A DNA stretch of 64,000 nt from Bacillota bacterium (GCA_023410595.1 JAEYPO010000019.1:1-64000); one strand, 5' to 3'. Shown: positions 9,081 through 18,410, numbered from the stretch's first letter. The notes: generated by a model from the letters alone, not told the origin. Numbers and translations: made by a program.

Positions 9081-10076
9081 TCAGTCGAGAACGCCGAGGT
9101 ATTCTTCGAGGCATTGATTTCTCGCCTTCATACTTACGGCGGCCTCTACGCCCACGAAGCGCCAGTGCCACGGCTCGTATATTACCTTTGTTATCTGTTT
9201 CTTGCCGCTTGGATAGCGTAACGCAAACCCGTAGCTATGCGCGTGCTCCAAAAGCCAATTATAAGCGTCCGTCTTTGCGAAGCCGCTGTTCATCTTGGTA
9301 TACGACGGCGTCACTATATCGAGCGCAAGCCCTGTCTGATGCTCGCTCGTATCCGGCCGCGCGGTTATTGTCGCGGCCTTTGCTTCCGCGTCAGTGCGGC
9401 TGTAGCCCTTGCCAATGTAGCTGTCTACCTTCTTTTGGTACAGCTCGCTTTGACGCAGGTGGCTGCGGTACGCGTCCACGAGCGTAAGGCTTACGCCGTC
9501 AGCCTTGGCGTCCAAAAACATCTGACTGCATATGTCCAATATGCGCGCGTCTACCTGTTCGCCTTCAAAATCAGCTAGCGTTACCTTAAAATCTTCCGGC
9601 AGATGATGCGCGGGGCTCACAAGTATCAGGCTCCATTCGCCTGACGGCACGGGCACGTCCGGCTCGTAAATCTCTTTTAAATATTCGCTTTTTACATAGC
9701 CGTCGCTTCCGCCGTAAGCTATATAGTGCCAGCCGCCAAGGCGCTCTATTATATCGGCGACAGCTCCGTTTTCGATTGTGCCTATAGTCCTGCCGTCGTG
9801 CCCCGGCTTGTCTTTTATATCCGCCGTTCCTGCAACGCAGAACGCCTGTCCTTCAAACTCGGGGGCTTTAGAAGGCGCTGCGGATACTGCGGGCGTTTCA
9901 GACGCTTGGGAAGGTATTGATGTTGCTTTCATAGTCGGAACCCCCGTTTTTATATCTGTCTGCGAAGGGCCGCTGTCCGGCGCTCCGCAGGAGGAGAGCA
10001 GCAAAAAGAAAACTGCGGAAGCTAAGAAGCATCCGCACGCTTTTATGCTATATACTATTTTACCGCCAGTAATCAA
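9081..10076 (-). CDS. VanY-type D,D-carboxypeptidase lipoprotein with SH3 domain
   Basis: The chosen start is TTG at 10076. AGAGGG, located in the last codons of galE, is eight bases before it, and this start gives a compact signal peptide ending in the lipobox LSSC (Cys27). A longer ATG frame would overlap galE by 59 bases and place the signal peptide internally. The 331-residue product then has a bacterial SH3-like domain (about 75-140) and a VanY/D-Ala-D-Ala carboxypeptidase domain with zinc ligands in SEHQTGLALDIV and EPWHWRFVG. It should trim peptidoglycan stem peptides at the outer face of the membrane. It is the last gene of the fusion-galE-vanY unit, starting four bases after galE. 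Confidence 0.88.
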   Translation of the reverse strand: MITGGKIVYSIKACGCFLASAVFFLLLSSCGAPDSGPSQTDIKTGVPTMKATSIPSQASETPAVSAAPSKAPEFEGQAFCVAGTADIKDKPGHDGRTIGTIENGAVADIIERLGGWHYIAYGGSDGYVKSEYLKEIYEPDVPVPSGEWSLILVSPAHHLPEDFKVTLADFEGEQVDARILDICSQMFLDAKADGVSLTLVDAYRSHLRQSELYQKKVDSYIGKGYSRTDAEAKAATITARPDTSEHQTGLALDIVTPSYTKMNSGFAKTDAYNWLLEHAHSYGFALRYPSGKKQITKVIYEPWHWRFVGVEAAVSMKARNQCLEEYLGVLD

Positions 10077-10080
10077 TGTG

Positions 10081-11070
10081 TCAGTTCCCTCTTTTGTATC
10101 CGTCCGGATGCTCTTTATGGAACCGCCACGCGCTGGCAAGTATATCTTCTACGCCATGCGCCGGTTCCCAGCCGAGCTCGTTCCTTATCTTTTCAGACGA
10201 CGCTATTAATACCGCCGGATCGCCCGCCCTGCGCGGAGCTATCTCATAGCTTATCTCACTGCCCGCGGCTTTTTCCGCCGCGCGTATTATTTCGAGCACC
10301 GAAAACCCCTTCTCGCTGCCGAGGTTATACGCGCCGCTCTCTTTGCCGCTGTCCAGATCGCGCAATGCCAGCACGTGTGCGTCCGCAAGGTCGGTAACAT
10401 GTACATAGTCCCTTATGCACGTGCCGTCGGGTGTGGGATAATCGTCGCCGTATACACAGAGCTTATCTCTTCTTCCGTTCACAAACTGCAGTATTATAGG
10501 AATAAGGTGCGATTCGGGGCTGTGGTCTTCGCCTATGTCGCCCGCCTTATCCGCGCCCGCCGCGTTGAAATACCTGAGCGCCTTGTATTTGAGCCCGTAT
10601 ATGTCCGAAAAATCGCGCAGCATGTTTTCTATGACGAGCTTAGTGCGGCCGTAAACATTCAGCGGAGCTTTTTCGAAGTCTTCGGTTATGGGCACGGATT
10701 TTGGCTCGCCGTACACCGCCGCCGTCGACGAGAATATCACCTTGCCGACGCCCGCGTCCATCGCAGCCTTAAAAAGGTTGAGGCTGCCGGCTACGTTGTT
10801 TTCATAATATATGTACGGGTCCTTCATCGACTCGCCCACCAGGCTCAGCGCCGCGAAGTGCATAACGGCGTCAACGCTGTATGCCTTGAAGAACGCTTTT
10901 AAGCTGTCCTTATCAAGCAAATCGCCTACAAACAGTTCCGAGTCTTTTACAGCCTCTTTGTGGCCCTTTGAGAGGTTGTCGAACACCACGGGCTCATAGC
11001 CCGCCTTTTTCAACTGCCTTACGGCGTGGCTTCCTATATACCCCGCGCCGCCCGATACCATAACTTTCAT
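10081..11070 (-). CDS. galE: UDP-glucose 4-epimerase
   Basis: The 329-residue protein is an extended short-chain dehydrogenase with the NAD site GGAGYIGSHAVRQL at the N terminus, the catalytic Ser in FSSTAAVYGEP and YGRTK for Tyr and Lys. Later motifs (RYFNAAGAD, GTCIRDYVHVTDLA) are typical of GalE. It interconverts UDP-glucose and UDP-galactose in the cytosol, supplying galactose for glycans or glycolipids. ATG lies four bases after the stop of the fusion gene, whose last codons hold a GGGGA ribosome binding site about 14 bases away. No Leloir-pathway partner (galK, galT) is near, so an anabolic role with the neighbouring genes seems more likely. Confidence 0.93.
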   Translation of the reverse strand: MKVMVSGGAGYIGSHAVRQLKKAGYEPVVFDNLSKGHKEAVKDSELFVGDLLDKDSLKAFFKAYSVDAVMHFAALSLVGESMKDPYIYYENNVAGSLNLFKAAMDAGVGKVIFSSTAAVYGEPKSVPITEDFEKAPLNVYGRTKLVIENMLRDFSDIYGLKYKALRYFNAAGADKAGDIGEDHSPESHLIPIILQFVNGRRDKLCVYGDDYPTPDGTCIRDYVHVTDLADAHVLALRDLDSGKESGAYNLGSEKGFSVLEIIRAAEKAAGSEISYEIAPRRAGDPAVLIASSEKIRNELGWEPAHGVEDILASAWRFHKEHPDGYKRGN

Positions 11071-11074
11071 AACG

Positions 11075-14000
11075 CTATTTCTTTATCCCCATTTCTTTAT
11101 ACAGCTCTTCAAGCGTATCAAGCGCATAATCGAGCTGCTCTGCTTTATGCTCGCTCGTCAGGCAGAAGCGCAGCCTCGCTTGATGCCTCGGCACTGCCGG
11201 ATACACGGCAGGAGGCACGAACACGCCCTTTTCCAGCATCTTTGTGGAAAGTATATAAGCGTCTATGTCCTTTCCCACCATTACGGGCACTATTGCCGTC
11301 TCCTTTGCGAGGCACGTATTGAAGCCCATCTCCTTCGCCTTTGATACAAAGTACGCTATGTTATCCTGCAGCGATTTTACCTTCGGGTTGCCTTCGAGCA
11401 TTATGTTTACCGCTTCCAGCGTGGCGGCCGCCAGCGGAGGGCTTATGCCCACCGAGAACGCGAACCCCGGCAGCAGGTAATGCATGAAATCCACAAGGCT
11501 TTTAGAGGCCGCGATATAACCGCCGCATGTGCCGAGCCCCTTGGAGAGCGTGCCCATCTTTATATCAATATCGCCGGATTTAAGGCCGAAGTAATCGTCC
11601 ACGCCGCCCCCGCGCCTGCCTATGACACAGCTGGAGTGAGCCTCGTCCACCATCAGAAACGCTCCGTACTTCTTCTTTAGCTCTATAAAATCGGGCATGG
11701 GCGCTATGTCTCCGTCCATGGAATAAACGCCCTCCACCACTATCAGTATCTTCTCGTATTTATCGCGCGCGGCTTTGAGCATATGCTCGAGCGCCTCGAA
11801 GTCGTTGTGCGGGAACGCCTTCGTATCGCTCCTGGAAAGCTGGCAGCCCTGCATTATTGAGTTGTGAGACAGCGCGTCATAAAGTACAAGGTCGCGTTCG
11901 TTGCAAAAGTTTCCTACGAATGTGACGTTTGTTGAATGCCCTCCCACGAGCACTATGGCGTCTTCGGTGTGCTTCCACGATGCTATAGCTTTCTCAAGCT
12001 CGCGGTACAGCGTTTTTTCCCCCGCTATCAGCCTCGAGCCCGACGCCGACGTGCCGTATTTGTCTATCGCCTTTTTCGCTGCCTCCGCCGTCCTCGGATG
12101 GCCCGACATGCCTACATAATTATATGACGCGAGATTTATGACCTCTTTGCCCTCACAGATTGACGTATCACTAAGCACCGAGTCGTGAGCCACGAAATAA
12201 GGGTCCTTTATTTTTGCATCGTTTATCTCGAGCCTGCGCATTGCGTACTCGGCGTATTCGCGCGTATCCTCAAACCTAGTGATCTTCCTTATCTCCTGCG
12301 GCTTACAGACGGCCTCCCTCACACTTTCCATGTCGTGAAGCTTGCGGTACAGCAGCTTAGAGAGGTCTTCGACGCTCGTGCACGAGAAATATTCCGTGTC
12401 GGGTATTATGACGTCATACTCTTCTTCGGCCTTGGAAAACACGCCAAGGCTTGAGAGGCTGTCGCCTCCAAGATCGTCTATGAAATGGTCGGTATCCTTT
12501 ATAGCCGCGGGATCGATACTCAGTACTTCCGCGAATATTTCCCTTACCTTCTCCGCTATGTCGGACAATTCGGCTTTATCGTAACCGTTGCTCTGTGCGG
12601 AAGCTTTTTCTTTTACGGCCTTTATAAGCGAGCCGCTCTTTATATCAATCTCTTCAAAGCGGCCTTGCCCTCTCTCTACCGCTTCCTTTACCTTCTGGCG
12701 CTTTACCTTTATGCCGTTTGCGAGCGGCAGCGGGTCAAGCGACAGATACGCCTTGTTCAGCTTCTTGTAAATGGGCAGCAGGCCGTTTATGCGCGTTATC
12801 TCGGCAATGAGCTCCTTCACCTTCCCGGCGTCGGCCGCGGCGTCGCCCATGTATACGATAAGCGACGTGTCGTCATAGACGCCCCTTGCCGCAATGCCCG
12901 CGACGCAGATGTGCTCGACATGCGGAAGCTCGGAAAAGCTGTCCTCAAGCTCGTCGGGATATACGTTTTCGCCCGATTCGCCCACGATGACCTCTTTGAG
13001 CCTGCCTTCTATGTAATAGCAGCCGTCTTTTTCCCTCGCTATATCTCCGGACGGAAACCAGCCGCCCGACGACTCGCGCGCAATGTATATGCCGTCTATC
13101 ATCCTGCCCGAGTGGATAGCCTCGCCCTTTATCTGAAGCTCGCCCGTCCTGTCGCCTTCCTTATCGTAGACGACGCGGTACTGCATAGGCGCAAACGGCT
13201 TGCCGACGCTGGCCTCGAGGCGCTTGTCTATGTCGCTCGACAGCTCTACGGAATCTATGCCCGTCTCCGTCATGCCGAAGCCGTTGACGAGATTATAACC
13301 TATGCCGTTTATCAGCTTTATCGCCTCAGGTTGTATATGCCCGCCGCCGCTTATCATCATCTGTATGCTGCTGCCCACGAGTTTTTGCTGAAGCTCCTTG
13401 AAGAACAGCTTTGAAACGATGCTCCTTCCGACCCTGCCGAAGCGCCTTTGCAGCTTAATGCTCATGTCGCTCGCGTTTATAAGCTTGTCATATTGCTTTT
13501 CGCCCTGGAGCTTCGCTTTTCTCATTATGCTTTTAGCCACGTTGTTCCACAGCAGCGGAACGGCATATATATGCGTTACCTCGTGCTCTTTGCAGGCGGA
13601 GAGTATTACTTCCGCGGTCTTGTTCTTTATGTACACGATAGTCTTGCCGAAGAACGAGTACCACATATAAACGGCAATAAACCCGAATATGTGGTGGAAC
13701 GGCAGAAACGCAAGCTGCTTTATACCGCCGTCGTGTATTATGTCAGTATTCTGCTTGCTTATGTATTCGGCAAGCAGCACCTGCTGGCATACCGCCTGTT
13801 CGTTGTAGACGTATACTTTCGGAGTCGCGGTCGTGCCCGAGGTGCATAAGGCTATTGCGTCGGAGTAAACCGGCAGATAATCGGTATCGGTTGCGTCGAG
13901 GCTTAAAAACTCATCGGGAGCGACTTTTATTACGCCCGTTATGCCCAAGTCCGTATCCGTTATTATAGTGCGCGAGCCCGCCTGGCGCAGTACGTGCATT

Positions 14001-14326
14001 ACCTGAGTGTCGTCGGAAGCCGAATCGAGCAGCAGCGGCCTATACCCCGCGAGTATCACCGCCCAGAACGCGGCGGGCCAGAGCGGATTGTTGGCGTACC
14101 TCAGCGCAACGAACGTGTTGCGTTCTACGACGGACAGCTTTTGTGCCAGCTTCTTTGCTCCCGCGAAAGTTATCCTCTCGTAGTCGGAATACTTAAGCTT
14201 GCGGATATCCTCATCCTCTTTGTACTCGGCGGCTATGGCGTCGCCGTTGCTGCAGATTATAGAGAACAGGTTGCAAAACGTGCGTTCCTCCTTAAGCTCA
14301 CCCAGCTTCTTAACAATACTACTCAT
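11075..14326 (-). CDS. Adenylation-ACP-alpha-oxoamine synthase fusion protein
   Basis: This 1083-residue protein has three domains. Residues 1-550 form an acyl-activating AMP ligase with P-loop CTSGTTATPK (161-170), GFGMTETG (349-356), SGDIA (426-430) and a catalytic Lys in NGIKVKR. Residues 585-660 form a carrier protein with the phosphopantetheine Ser623 in DLGGDSL. Residues 690-1083 are a PLP enzyme of the KBL/BioF/serine palmitoyltransferase family, with DEAH (894-897) and the PLP Lys929 in TLSKG. All catalytic residues are present. The layout implies that a fatty or other acid is activated, loaded in cis on the carrier and condensed with an amino acid with CO2 loss to give an alpha-amino ketone, as in sphingoid base synthesis. 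ATG 14326 is chosen for GGAGG ten bases upstream. galE and a VanY-like gene follow. I know no named homologue; substrate choice is open. Confidence 0.88.
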   Translation of the reverse strand: MSSIVKKLGELKEERTFCNLFSIICSNGDAIAAEYKEDEDIRKLKYSDYERITFAGAKKLAQKLSVVERNTFVALRYANNPLWPAAFWAVILAGYRPLLLDSASDDTQVMHVLRQAGSRTIITDTDLGITGVIKVAPDEFLSLDATDTDYLPVYSDAIALCTSGTTATPKVYVYNEQAVCQQVLLAEYISKQNTDIIHDGGIKQLAFLPFHHIFGFIAVYMWYSFFGKTIVYIKNKTAEVILSACKEHEVTHIYAVPLLWNNVAKSIMRKAKLQGEKQYDKLINASDMSIKLQRRFGRVGRSIVSKLFFKELQQKLVGSSIQMMISGGGHIQPEAIKLINGIGYNLVNGFGMTETGIDSVELSSDIDKRLEASVGKPFAPMQYRVVYDKEGDRTGELQIKGEAIHSGRMIDGIYIARESSGGWFPSGDIAREKDGCYYIEGRLKEVIVGESGENVYPDELEDSFSELPHVEHICVAGIAARGVYDDTSLIVYMGDAAADAGKVKELIAEITRINGLLPIYKKLNKAYLSLDPLPLANGIKVKRQKVKEAVERGQGRFEEIDIKSGSLIKAVKEKASAQSNGYDKAELSDIAEKVREIFAEVLSIDPAAIKDTDHFIDDLGGDSLSSLGVFSKAEEEYDVIIPDTEYFSCTSVEDLSKLLYRKLHDMESVREAVCKPQEIRKITRFEDTREYAEYAMRRLEINDAKIKDPYFVAHDSVLSDTSICEGKEVINLASYNYVGMSGHPRTAEAAKKAIDKYGTSASGSRLIAGEKTLYRELEKAIASWKHTEDAIVLVGGHSTNVTFVGNFCNERDLVLYDALSHNSIMQGCQLSRSDTKAFPHNDFEALEHMLKAARDKYEKILIVVEGVYSMDGDIAPMPDFIELKKKYGAFLMVDEAHSSCVIGRRGGGVDDYFGLKSGDIDIKMGTLSKGLGTCGGYIAASKSLVDFMHYLLPGFAFSVGISPPLAAATLEAVNIMLEGNPKVKSLQDNIAYFVSKAKEMGFNTCLAKETAIVPVMVGKDIDAYILSTKMLEKGVFVPPAVYPAVPRHQARLRFCLTSEHKAEQLDYALDTLEELYKEMGIKK

Positions 14327-14671
14327 AAGACCAGGGCCTCCAAAATATAAAAAATATGATGCCAAAAAAGTATTACAAAAAAATACGTTAATAGATTAAA
14401 TAATACTATAAAAAAGGTGCGGATACAAATATCATACTGAAATAGTTTTATATATTAACTATTTCTAATCTATAATAGCCGCGTGGCTGTCCAAAAATAC
14501 ATTTTTAAGCGACATGCCCCTGCGAGGCACACAGCAGGGGCGTTTCCAATAACACATGGTATATAATTGTATACACGTCCGTATATACAGTGACGATCTT
14601 CTATTGCCCGCCTGTTTCCGGGCAGCCCCTTTTGTTTTCATTTCTTTCCGCCGAAGCGGCAGCGCGCATAT
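14327..14671 (-). other. Upstream region of the fusion gene
   Basis: No gene is seen in this 345-bp stretch. It holds the 9-9-9 inverted repeat at 14439-14465, described separately, and a strong hairpin at 14516-14541 (arms GCCCCTGC and GCAGGGGC, 10-base loop) without a U tract. The PHP gene ends at 14672, so the hairpin may be its 3' processing end or part of a leader. I could not find a convincing -35/-10 pair. Confidence 0.5.
14439..14465 (-). promoter_or_regulatory. Inverted repeat upstream of the fusion gene, putative MarR operator
   Basis: Perfect 9-base arms GAAATAGTT and AACTATTTC are separated by nine AT bases. The inner 23 bp, AATAGTT-N9-AACTATT at 14441-14463, has the same arms and spacing as the repeat over the marR promoter at 31240-31262. 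It lies about 115 bp before the fusion start codon. That a MarR protein binds here is inference. Confidence 0.6.
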
Positions 14672-15409
14672 TTACAGCGATGAGGTTGCCGTATCGGCTA
14701 TTCTCTTTTGCCGTTCCACAAGATAGCTTTCAAAGCGCTCTATTGTCAGATTCACTATAAGCGATTCAGGAAAGCCTTTTTCCTCCAGCAGGCTTATCGC
14801 GGCGTCAAACTTGCCTATGCCGAACGCTGAGTGCGCGTCGCTCGACACGGCTATACGAAGGCCGTACTTTTTGCACAGGCGCAGCATCTTATCCATATTA
14901 GCTCCGCCCGCGCGGTATTCTATGGAATGGTCGTTCACCTCCAAAAGCTTGCCAAGGCGCGCCGCTTCTTTTACGACGGCTTCATAGTCGAGCACGTAAG
15001 AAGGGTTGTCGGGATGCGATATGATGTCTATATGTTTGTTATTCAGCGCTCCCATCACGGCGTCCGTGTCCTTACCCATGCCGCCCGACTCAATTACGAC
15101 CTCATGCATGCCGGCTATCGCGAACTCAAGCAGCCTTATATACTTTTCGCGTATGTCGACAGACCCGCTGTAATCCATGATGTTAGCCTCTATGCCTCCG
15201 TATATCCTCACGCCGTTCATATGAGCCGGCAGATATGCATATGTGCCTATGTTATAATCGGGCGCGGAGGAATGTATGCTGGGCCCGTGGTCAGTCATGA
15301 CAACGCCTTTGAGCCCTAGCCTTTCCGCGGCGGCCGCGTTCTCCATTATCGTCGAGTGCGCGTGTGCTGAAAGTACTGTGTGAGTATGTGTGTCAACCTC
15401 GATGTTCAT
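14672..15409 (-). CDS. PHP-domain phosphoesterase (YcdX-like)
   Basis: The 245-residue protein is a PHP domain. The first metal-binding motif is DTHTHTVLSAHAHST at residues 6-20, followed by VMTDHGPS, the Glu in GGIEANIMD, DIISHPDNPSY and a final DAHSAFGIGKF. This full ligand set predicts a trinuclear zinc or manganese phosphatase, close to YcdX and to the PHP group assigned to small phosphoesters. GGGAG five bases before ATG fits the start. It follows metH by 28 bp and is probably in the same transcript, though no link to methionine synthesis is apparent. Confidence 0.87.
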   Translation of the reverse strand: MNIEVDTHTHTVLSAHAHSTIMENAAAAERLGLKGVVMTDHGPSIHSSAPDYNIGTYAYLPAHMNGVRIYGGIEANIMDYSGSVDIREKYIRLLEFAIAGMHEVVIESGGMGKDTDAVMGALNNKHIDIISHPDNPSYVLDYEAVVKEAARLGKLLEVNDHSIEYRAGGANMDKMLRLCKKYGLRIAVSSDAHSAFGIGKFDAAISLLEEKGFPESLIVNLTIERFESYLVERQKRIADTATSSL

Positions 15410-15437
15410 TTTGTCTCCCTATATCAAAAAAATTAGA

Positions 15438-17810
15438 TTACTTTGTCAATCGCGCCGCTTCCCGGACAGCGCCCGCGGCGTCAGCGGCGTACGCGTCCGC
15501 GCCTATGCTCCGCGCGTAATTTTCCGTAACTACCGCTCCGCCTACCATTACCTTGGCGCGCAGCTTTCTTTGTTTTGCGAGCGCTATTACGTTCTCCATC
15601 TCTTTAGCGGTGGTCGTTATAAGGGCGGAAAGTCCTATTATATCGGCGTCCTGCGCGGCGGCTGCTTCTACTATGGTTTCCGCCGGTACGTCCTTGCCTA
15701 AGTCCGTCACTGCAAAGCCGTGGTTGCGCAGCAGCATCGCCACGAGATTCTTGCCTATGTCGTGTATGTCGCCCTTAACGGTAGCTATGACTACCTTTTT
15801 CTTTCCCTCCTGCGTTCCGGTTATGTAATGCTTCTCGAGATGGTCGAACGCGGCGCGCGCGGCTTCCGCGCTGTATATGAGGTGCGGCAGAAAATAAACC
15901 TTGCGCTCGTAAAGGTCTCCCACCTGCTGCAGCGCCGGTATTATCATGCCGTTTATTATCTGTTCGGGCTTTGCGCCTTTCGCTATCTCCGCGTCTATCA
16001 TCGCGGTTATAGGCATCTTCTTGCCCGTAAGCACAGCCTCAGCTATGTCCTTGGCGTCATGCTCGGGCACGCGCGTATCCGAAAACCGTTTTATATAACG
16101 TTTGAAGCCGGCGTCAGCGCCTGTAAGTGCCTCAGCCGCGTGGCACATGTCCATCATCAGCTCGTCATTGGGGTTCATTATAGCGGATTTAAGGCCGTTC
16201 TTTATCGCCATAACGAGATACGCCGAGTTTATGAATTTCCTCTCGGGCAGCCCAAACGACGAATTGGAAACGCCGAGCACGGTATTAAAGCCATTTTTGC
16301 TGCACCATTCTACTACGTCGTGCGTCACTACTCCGGCGCCCGGGTCGGAAGATACGGCCATCACAAGGCCGTCAACGAGCATGCTTTCCCTGCCGAGGCC
16401 AGCTTTGGTTATAGCCGCGTAAGCTTTTTGTATCTCTTCAATTCGCTCATTCGCGGTCTGCGGTATGCCGTTGTCGCCAATGGGCAGCAGTATGAACATA
16501 GCGTTATACCGCTTTATTATGGGCAGCAGCCCTGAAAGACTTTCCGCTTTTGTGGATACGGAGTTAACAAGCGCGCGCCCCGGATATATACGCAGGGCCC
16601 GTTCTATTACGTCAGCTTTTGACGAGTCTATGGAAATCGGCAGCTTCGCCCGCGCGGCCACGGCTTCTATGGTCCGCTCCATAGTCGGTTTTTCGTCTAT
16701 TTCAGGCATGCCCACGTTTACGTCGAGTATATGCGCGCCGCTGTTCTTCTGCTCGAGCGCCATGTCGAGCACTTCGTAAACGTCGCCGTTTTTCAGCGCT
16801 TCTTTTAGCTTCGGCTTGCCCGTGGGGTTTATCCTCTCCCCTATCACGCGGAATTCGCCTCCGAAATACACCTCGTCCGACATGGACGTTACGGCAGGCG
16901 GCAGCGCTTGGCGCCAGGGCAGAGGCCTCAATCCCTTTATTTCTTCATTTATCGCGCGTATATAGTCGGGGCCGGTGCCGCAGCAACCGCCTATAAGGTT
17001 AGCTCCCGCTTCGCAGAGCGGCCTTACAAACGTTCTGAAATCCGCGCAGGAAAGGTCGAAATGCGTCCTTCCGCCTGCAATATGCGGCATGCCCGCGTTG
17101 GGCTTTACAAGCAGCGGCACAGACGATACCTCTTTCATGCTCTTAACGAAGGGTATCATCTCTTCAGGCCCTGTTGAACAGTTAAGGCCCACGATATCCG
17201 CTCCCGCGGAGATAAGCGTTATTGCGGCCGCCGCCGGGCTCGTGCCGGTAAGCGTACGCCCGGAGCTGTCGAACGTCATGCTGGCCACGACGGGCAGCGA
17301 ACAGCACTCCTTTGCCGCTATCACGGCCGCGCGCGTTTCCTGCACGTCTATCATCGTCTCAATAACGATAAAATCCGCTCCGCCCTGCTCCGCCGCCGTT
17401 ATCTGCTGCTTGTATATATCTACTGCCCGCTCGAACCCAAGGTCTCCGAGCGGCTCCAGGAACAATCCGGTAGAGCCTACGTCGGCGCCGACGAAAGCTT
17501 CGCCGCCCACAGCACGGGCAGCCATAGCTACTATCTCTTTGTTTATGCGTACTACTTCGTTCTCCAGTCCGAACTCTTTGAGCTTTATCGCGTTCGCTCC
17601 CAAGGTGCAGGCAAAGACCGCTTTTGAGCCCGCCTTTATATACGCCCTGTACATATCGCGTGCGATATCTTCATGCTCCAGCACGAACGTTTCGGGGCAT
17701 ACGCCGGGGCCCATGCCGCTATTTTGCAGGTATGTGCCTGTCGCTCCGTCCAGCACGAGTATATGCTCTTTAAGGTATTCAAGAAAGCCCAGTCCGCATA
17801 TTTTCTTCAT
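15438..17810 (-). CDS. metH: Cobalamin-dependent methionine synthase lacking the reactivation domain
   Basis: The 790-residue protein has three of the four MetH modules. The homocysteine domain (about 1-300) carries zinc ligands in GLNCSTG and GGCCGTGP. The methyltetrahydrofolate (pterin-binding) domain (about 315-580) begins at VIGERINPTGKPK. The cobalamin module (about 590-790) has the helical cap and the base-off motif DIHDIGKN. The C-terminal S-adenosylmethionine-binding reactivation domain is absent but is encoded by the gene immediately upstream, whose stop TAG abuts this ATG. Family knowledge: MetH transfers a methyl group from methyltetrahydrofolate to homocysteine. The divergent metF would supply the methyl donor. 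Confidence 0.94.
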   Translation of the reverse strand: MKKICGLGFLEYLKEHILVLDGATGTYLQNSGMGPGVCPETFVLEHEDIARDMYRAYIKAGSKAVFACTLGANAIKLKEFGLENEVVRINKEIVAMAARAVGGEAFVGADVGSTGLFLEPLGDLGFERAVDIYKQQITAAEQGGADFIVIETMIDVQETRAAVIAAKECCSLPVVASMTFDSSGRTLTGTSPAAAAITLISAGADIVGLNCSTGPEEMIPFVKSMKEVSSVPLLVKPNAGMPHIAGGRTHFDLSCADFRTFVRPLCEAGANLIGGCCGTGPDYIRAINEEIKGLRPLPWRQALPPAVTSMSDEVYFGGEFRVIGERINPTGKPKLKEALKNGDVYEVLDMALEQKNSGAHILDVNVGMPEIDEKPTMERTIEAVAARAKLPISIDSSKADVIERALRIYPGRALVNSVSTKAESLSGLLPIIKRYNAMFILLPIGDNGIPQTANERIEEIQKAYAAITKAGLGRESMLVDGLVMAVSSDPGAGVVTHDVVEWCSKNGFNTVLGVSNSSFGLPERKFINSAYLVMAIKNGLKSAIMNPNDELMMDMCHAAEALTGADAGFKRYIKRFSDTRVPEHDAKDIAEAVLTGKKMPITAMIDAEIAKGAKPEQIINGMIIPALQQVGDLYERKVYFLPHLIYSAEAARAAFDHLEKHYITGTQEGKKKVVIATVKGDIHDIGKNLVAMLLRNHGFAVTDLGKDVPAETIVEAAAAQDADIIGLSALITTTAKEMENVIALAKQRKLRAKVMVGGAVVTENYARSIGADAYAADAAGAVREAARLTK

Positions 17811-18410
17811 CTATTCCACTCCCGCTATGGCTATCACCGATTTTTCGGGTATCAGCAGATATTTGTCCGTTATTTTCACATCCATGTCCCGCATATTCAG
17901 AAGGTCGTAGAAAACGCCCTGATACTTTATATCGAGGTCGCCGTAGCCTGCACTGAAGCGCTTATGGGTGAGCGTCTGACCCATGCGCCGGAGCGACTCA
18001 TTCTTTCGCTCCATTATCACGTCGAGAGCGCCGTCCACGTATTCCGACGCGTAAGCGTCGAGCACCAACGCAAGCAGCCCATTGCCCCGTTCTAGCGCCT
18101 CGTTTATCTTCGCTACGTCGCGCGCGGACATGGCAGCGCACATTACATAAGCTTTATCGCAGGGCATTAGCAGCTTAGTAAGCAGGCGGGATTCCACGAT
18201 GTGTCCCGCTATCTCCGTCGCGTCCTCGCCTTTATGCTTAATATCAAACGTTTCCGCCCTGCCCCGCACGGAAAACTCGGACTGCGCCCGCTCTATATAT
18301 TCGTTTATCTCCTGCTCCAGCCCCGCCTGAAACGACGCTTTATATGAGCCCATCCTTCGCAAGACGCTGCTTCTCTCCGGAACAAAAGGTATATACGGAT
18401 ATTTATTCAT
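17811..18410 (-). CDS. Stand-alone methionine synthase reactivation-domain protein
   Basis: This 199-residue protein corresponds to the activation domain that is C-terminal in E. coli MetH. The S-adenosylmethionine-binding region RFSAGYGDL appears near residue 154, and LLIPEKSVIAIAG near the end matches the domain's C terminus. It would reduce and remethylate the inactive cob(II)alamin form of MetH together with a reductase that is not in this window. Its stop codon is directly followed by the metH ATG, so the two are stoichiometrically coupled. It is divergent from metF across a 128-bp region. Confidence 0.87.
   Translation of the reverse strand: MNKYPYIPFVPERSSVLRRMGSYKASFQAGLEQEINEYIERAQSEFSVRGRAETFDIKHKGEDATEIAGHIVESRLLTKLLMPCDKAYVMCAAMSARDVAKINEALERGNGLLALVLDAYASEYVDGALDVIMERKNESLRRMGQTLTHKRFSAGYGDLDIKYQGVFYDLLNMRDMDVKITDKYLLIPEKSVIAIAGVE

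Noticed and set aside
10077..10139. Longer VanY-like protein starting at an ATG inside galE
   Set aside because: It would bury the lipoprotein signal peptide 20 residues deeper and lacks a ribosome binding site; TTG 10076 has AGAGGG.
12485..13414. 309-codon plus-strand frame inside the fusion gene
   Set aside because: It is antisense to well-conserved adenylation-domain coding sequence and has no ribosome binding site or family motif.
14516..14541. Intrinsic terminator for the PHP gene
   Set aside because: The stem is strong but no U tract follows on the minus strand, so I list it only as a hairpin.
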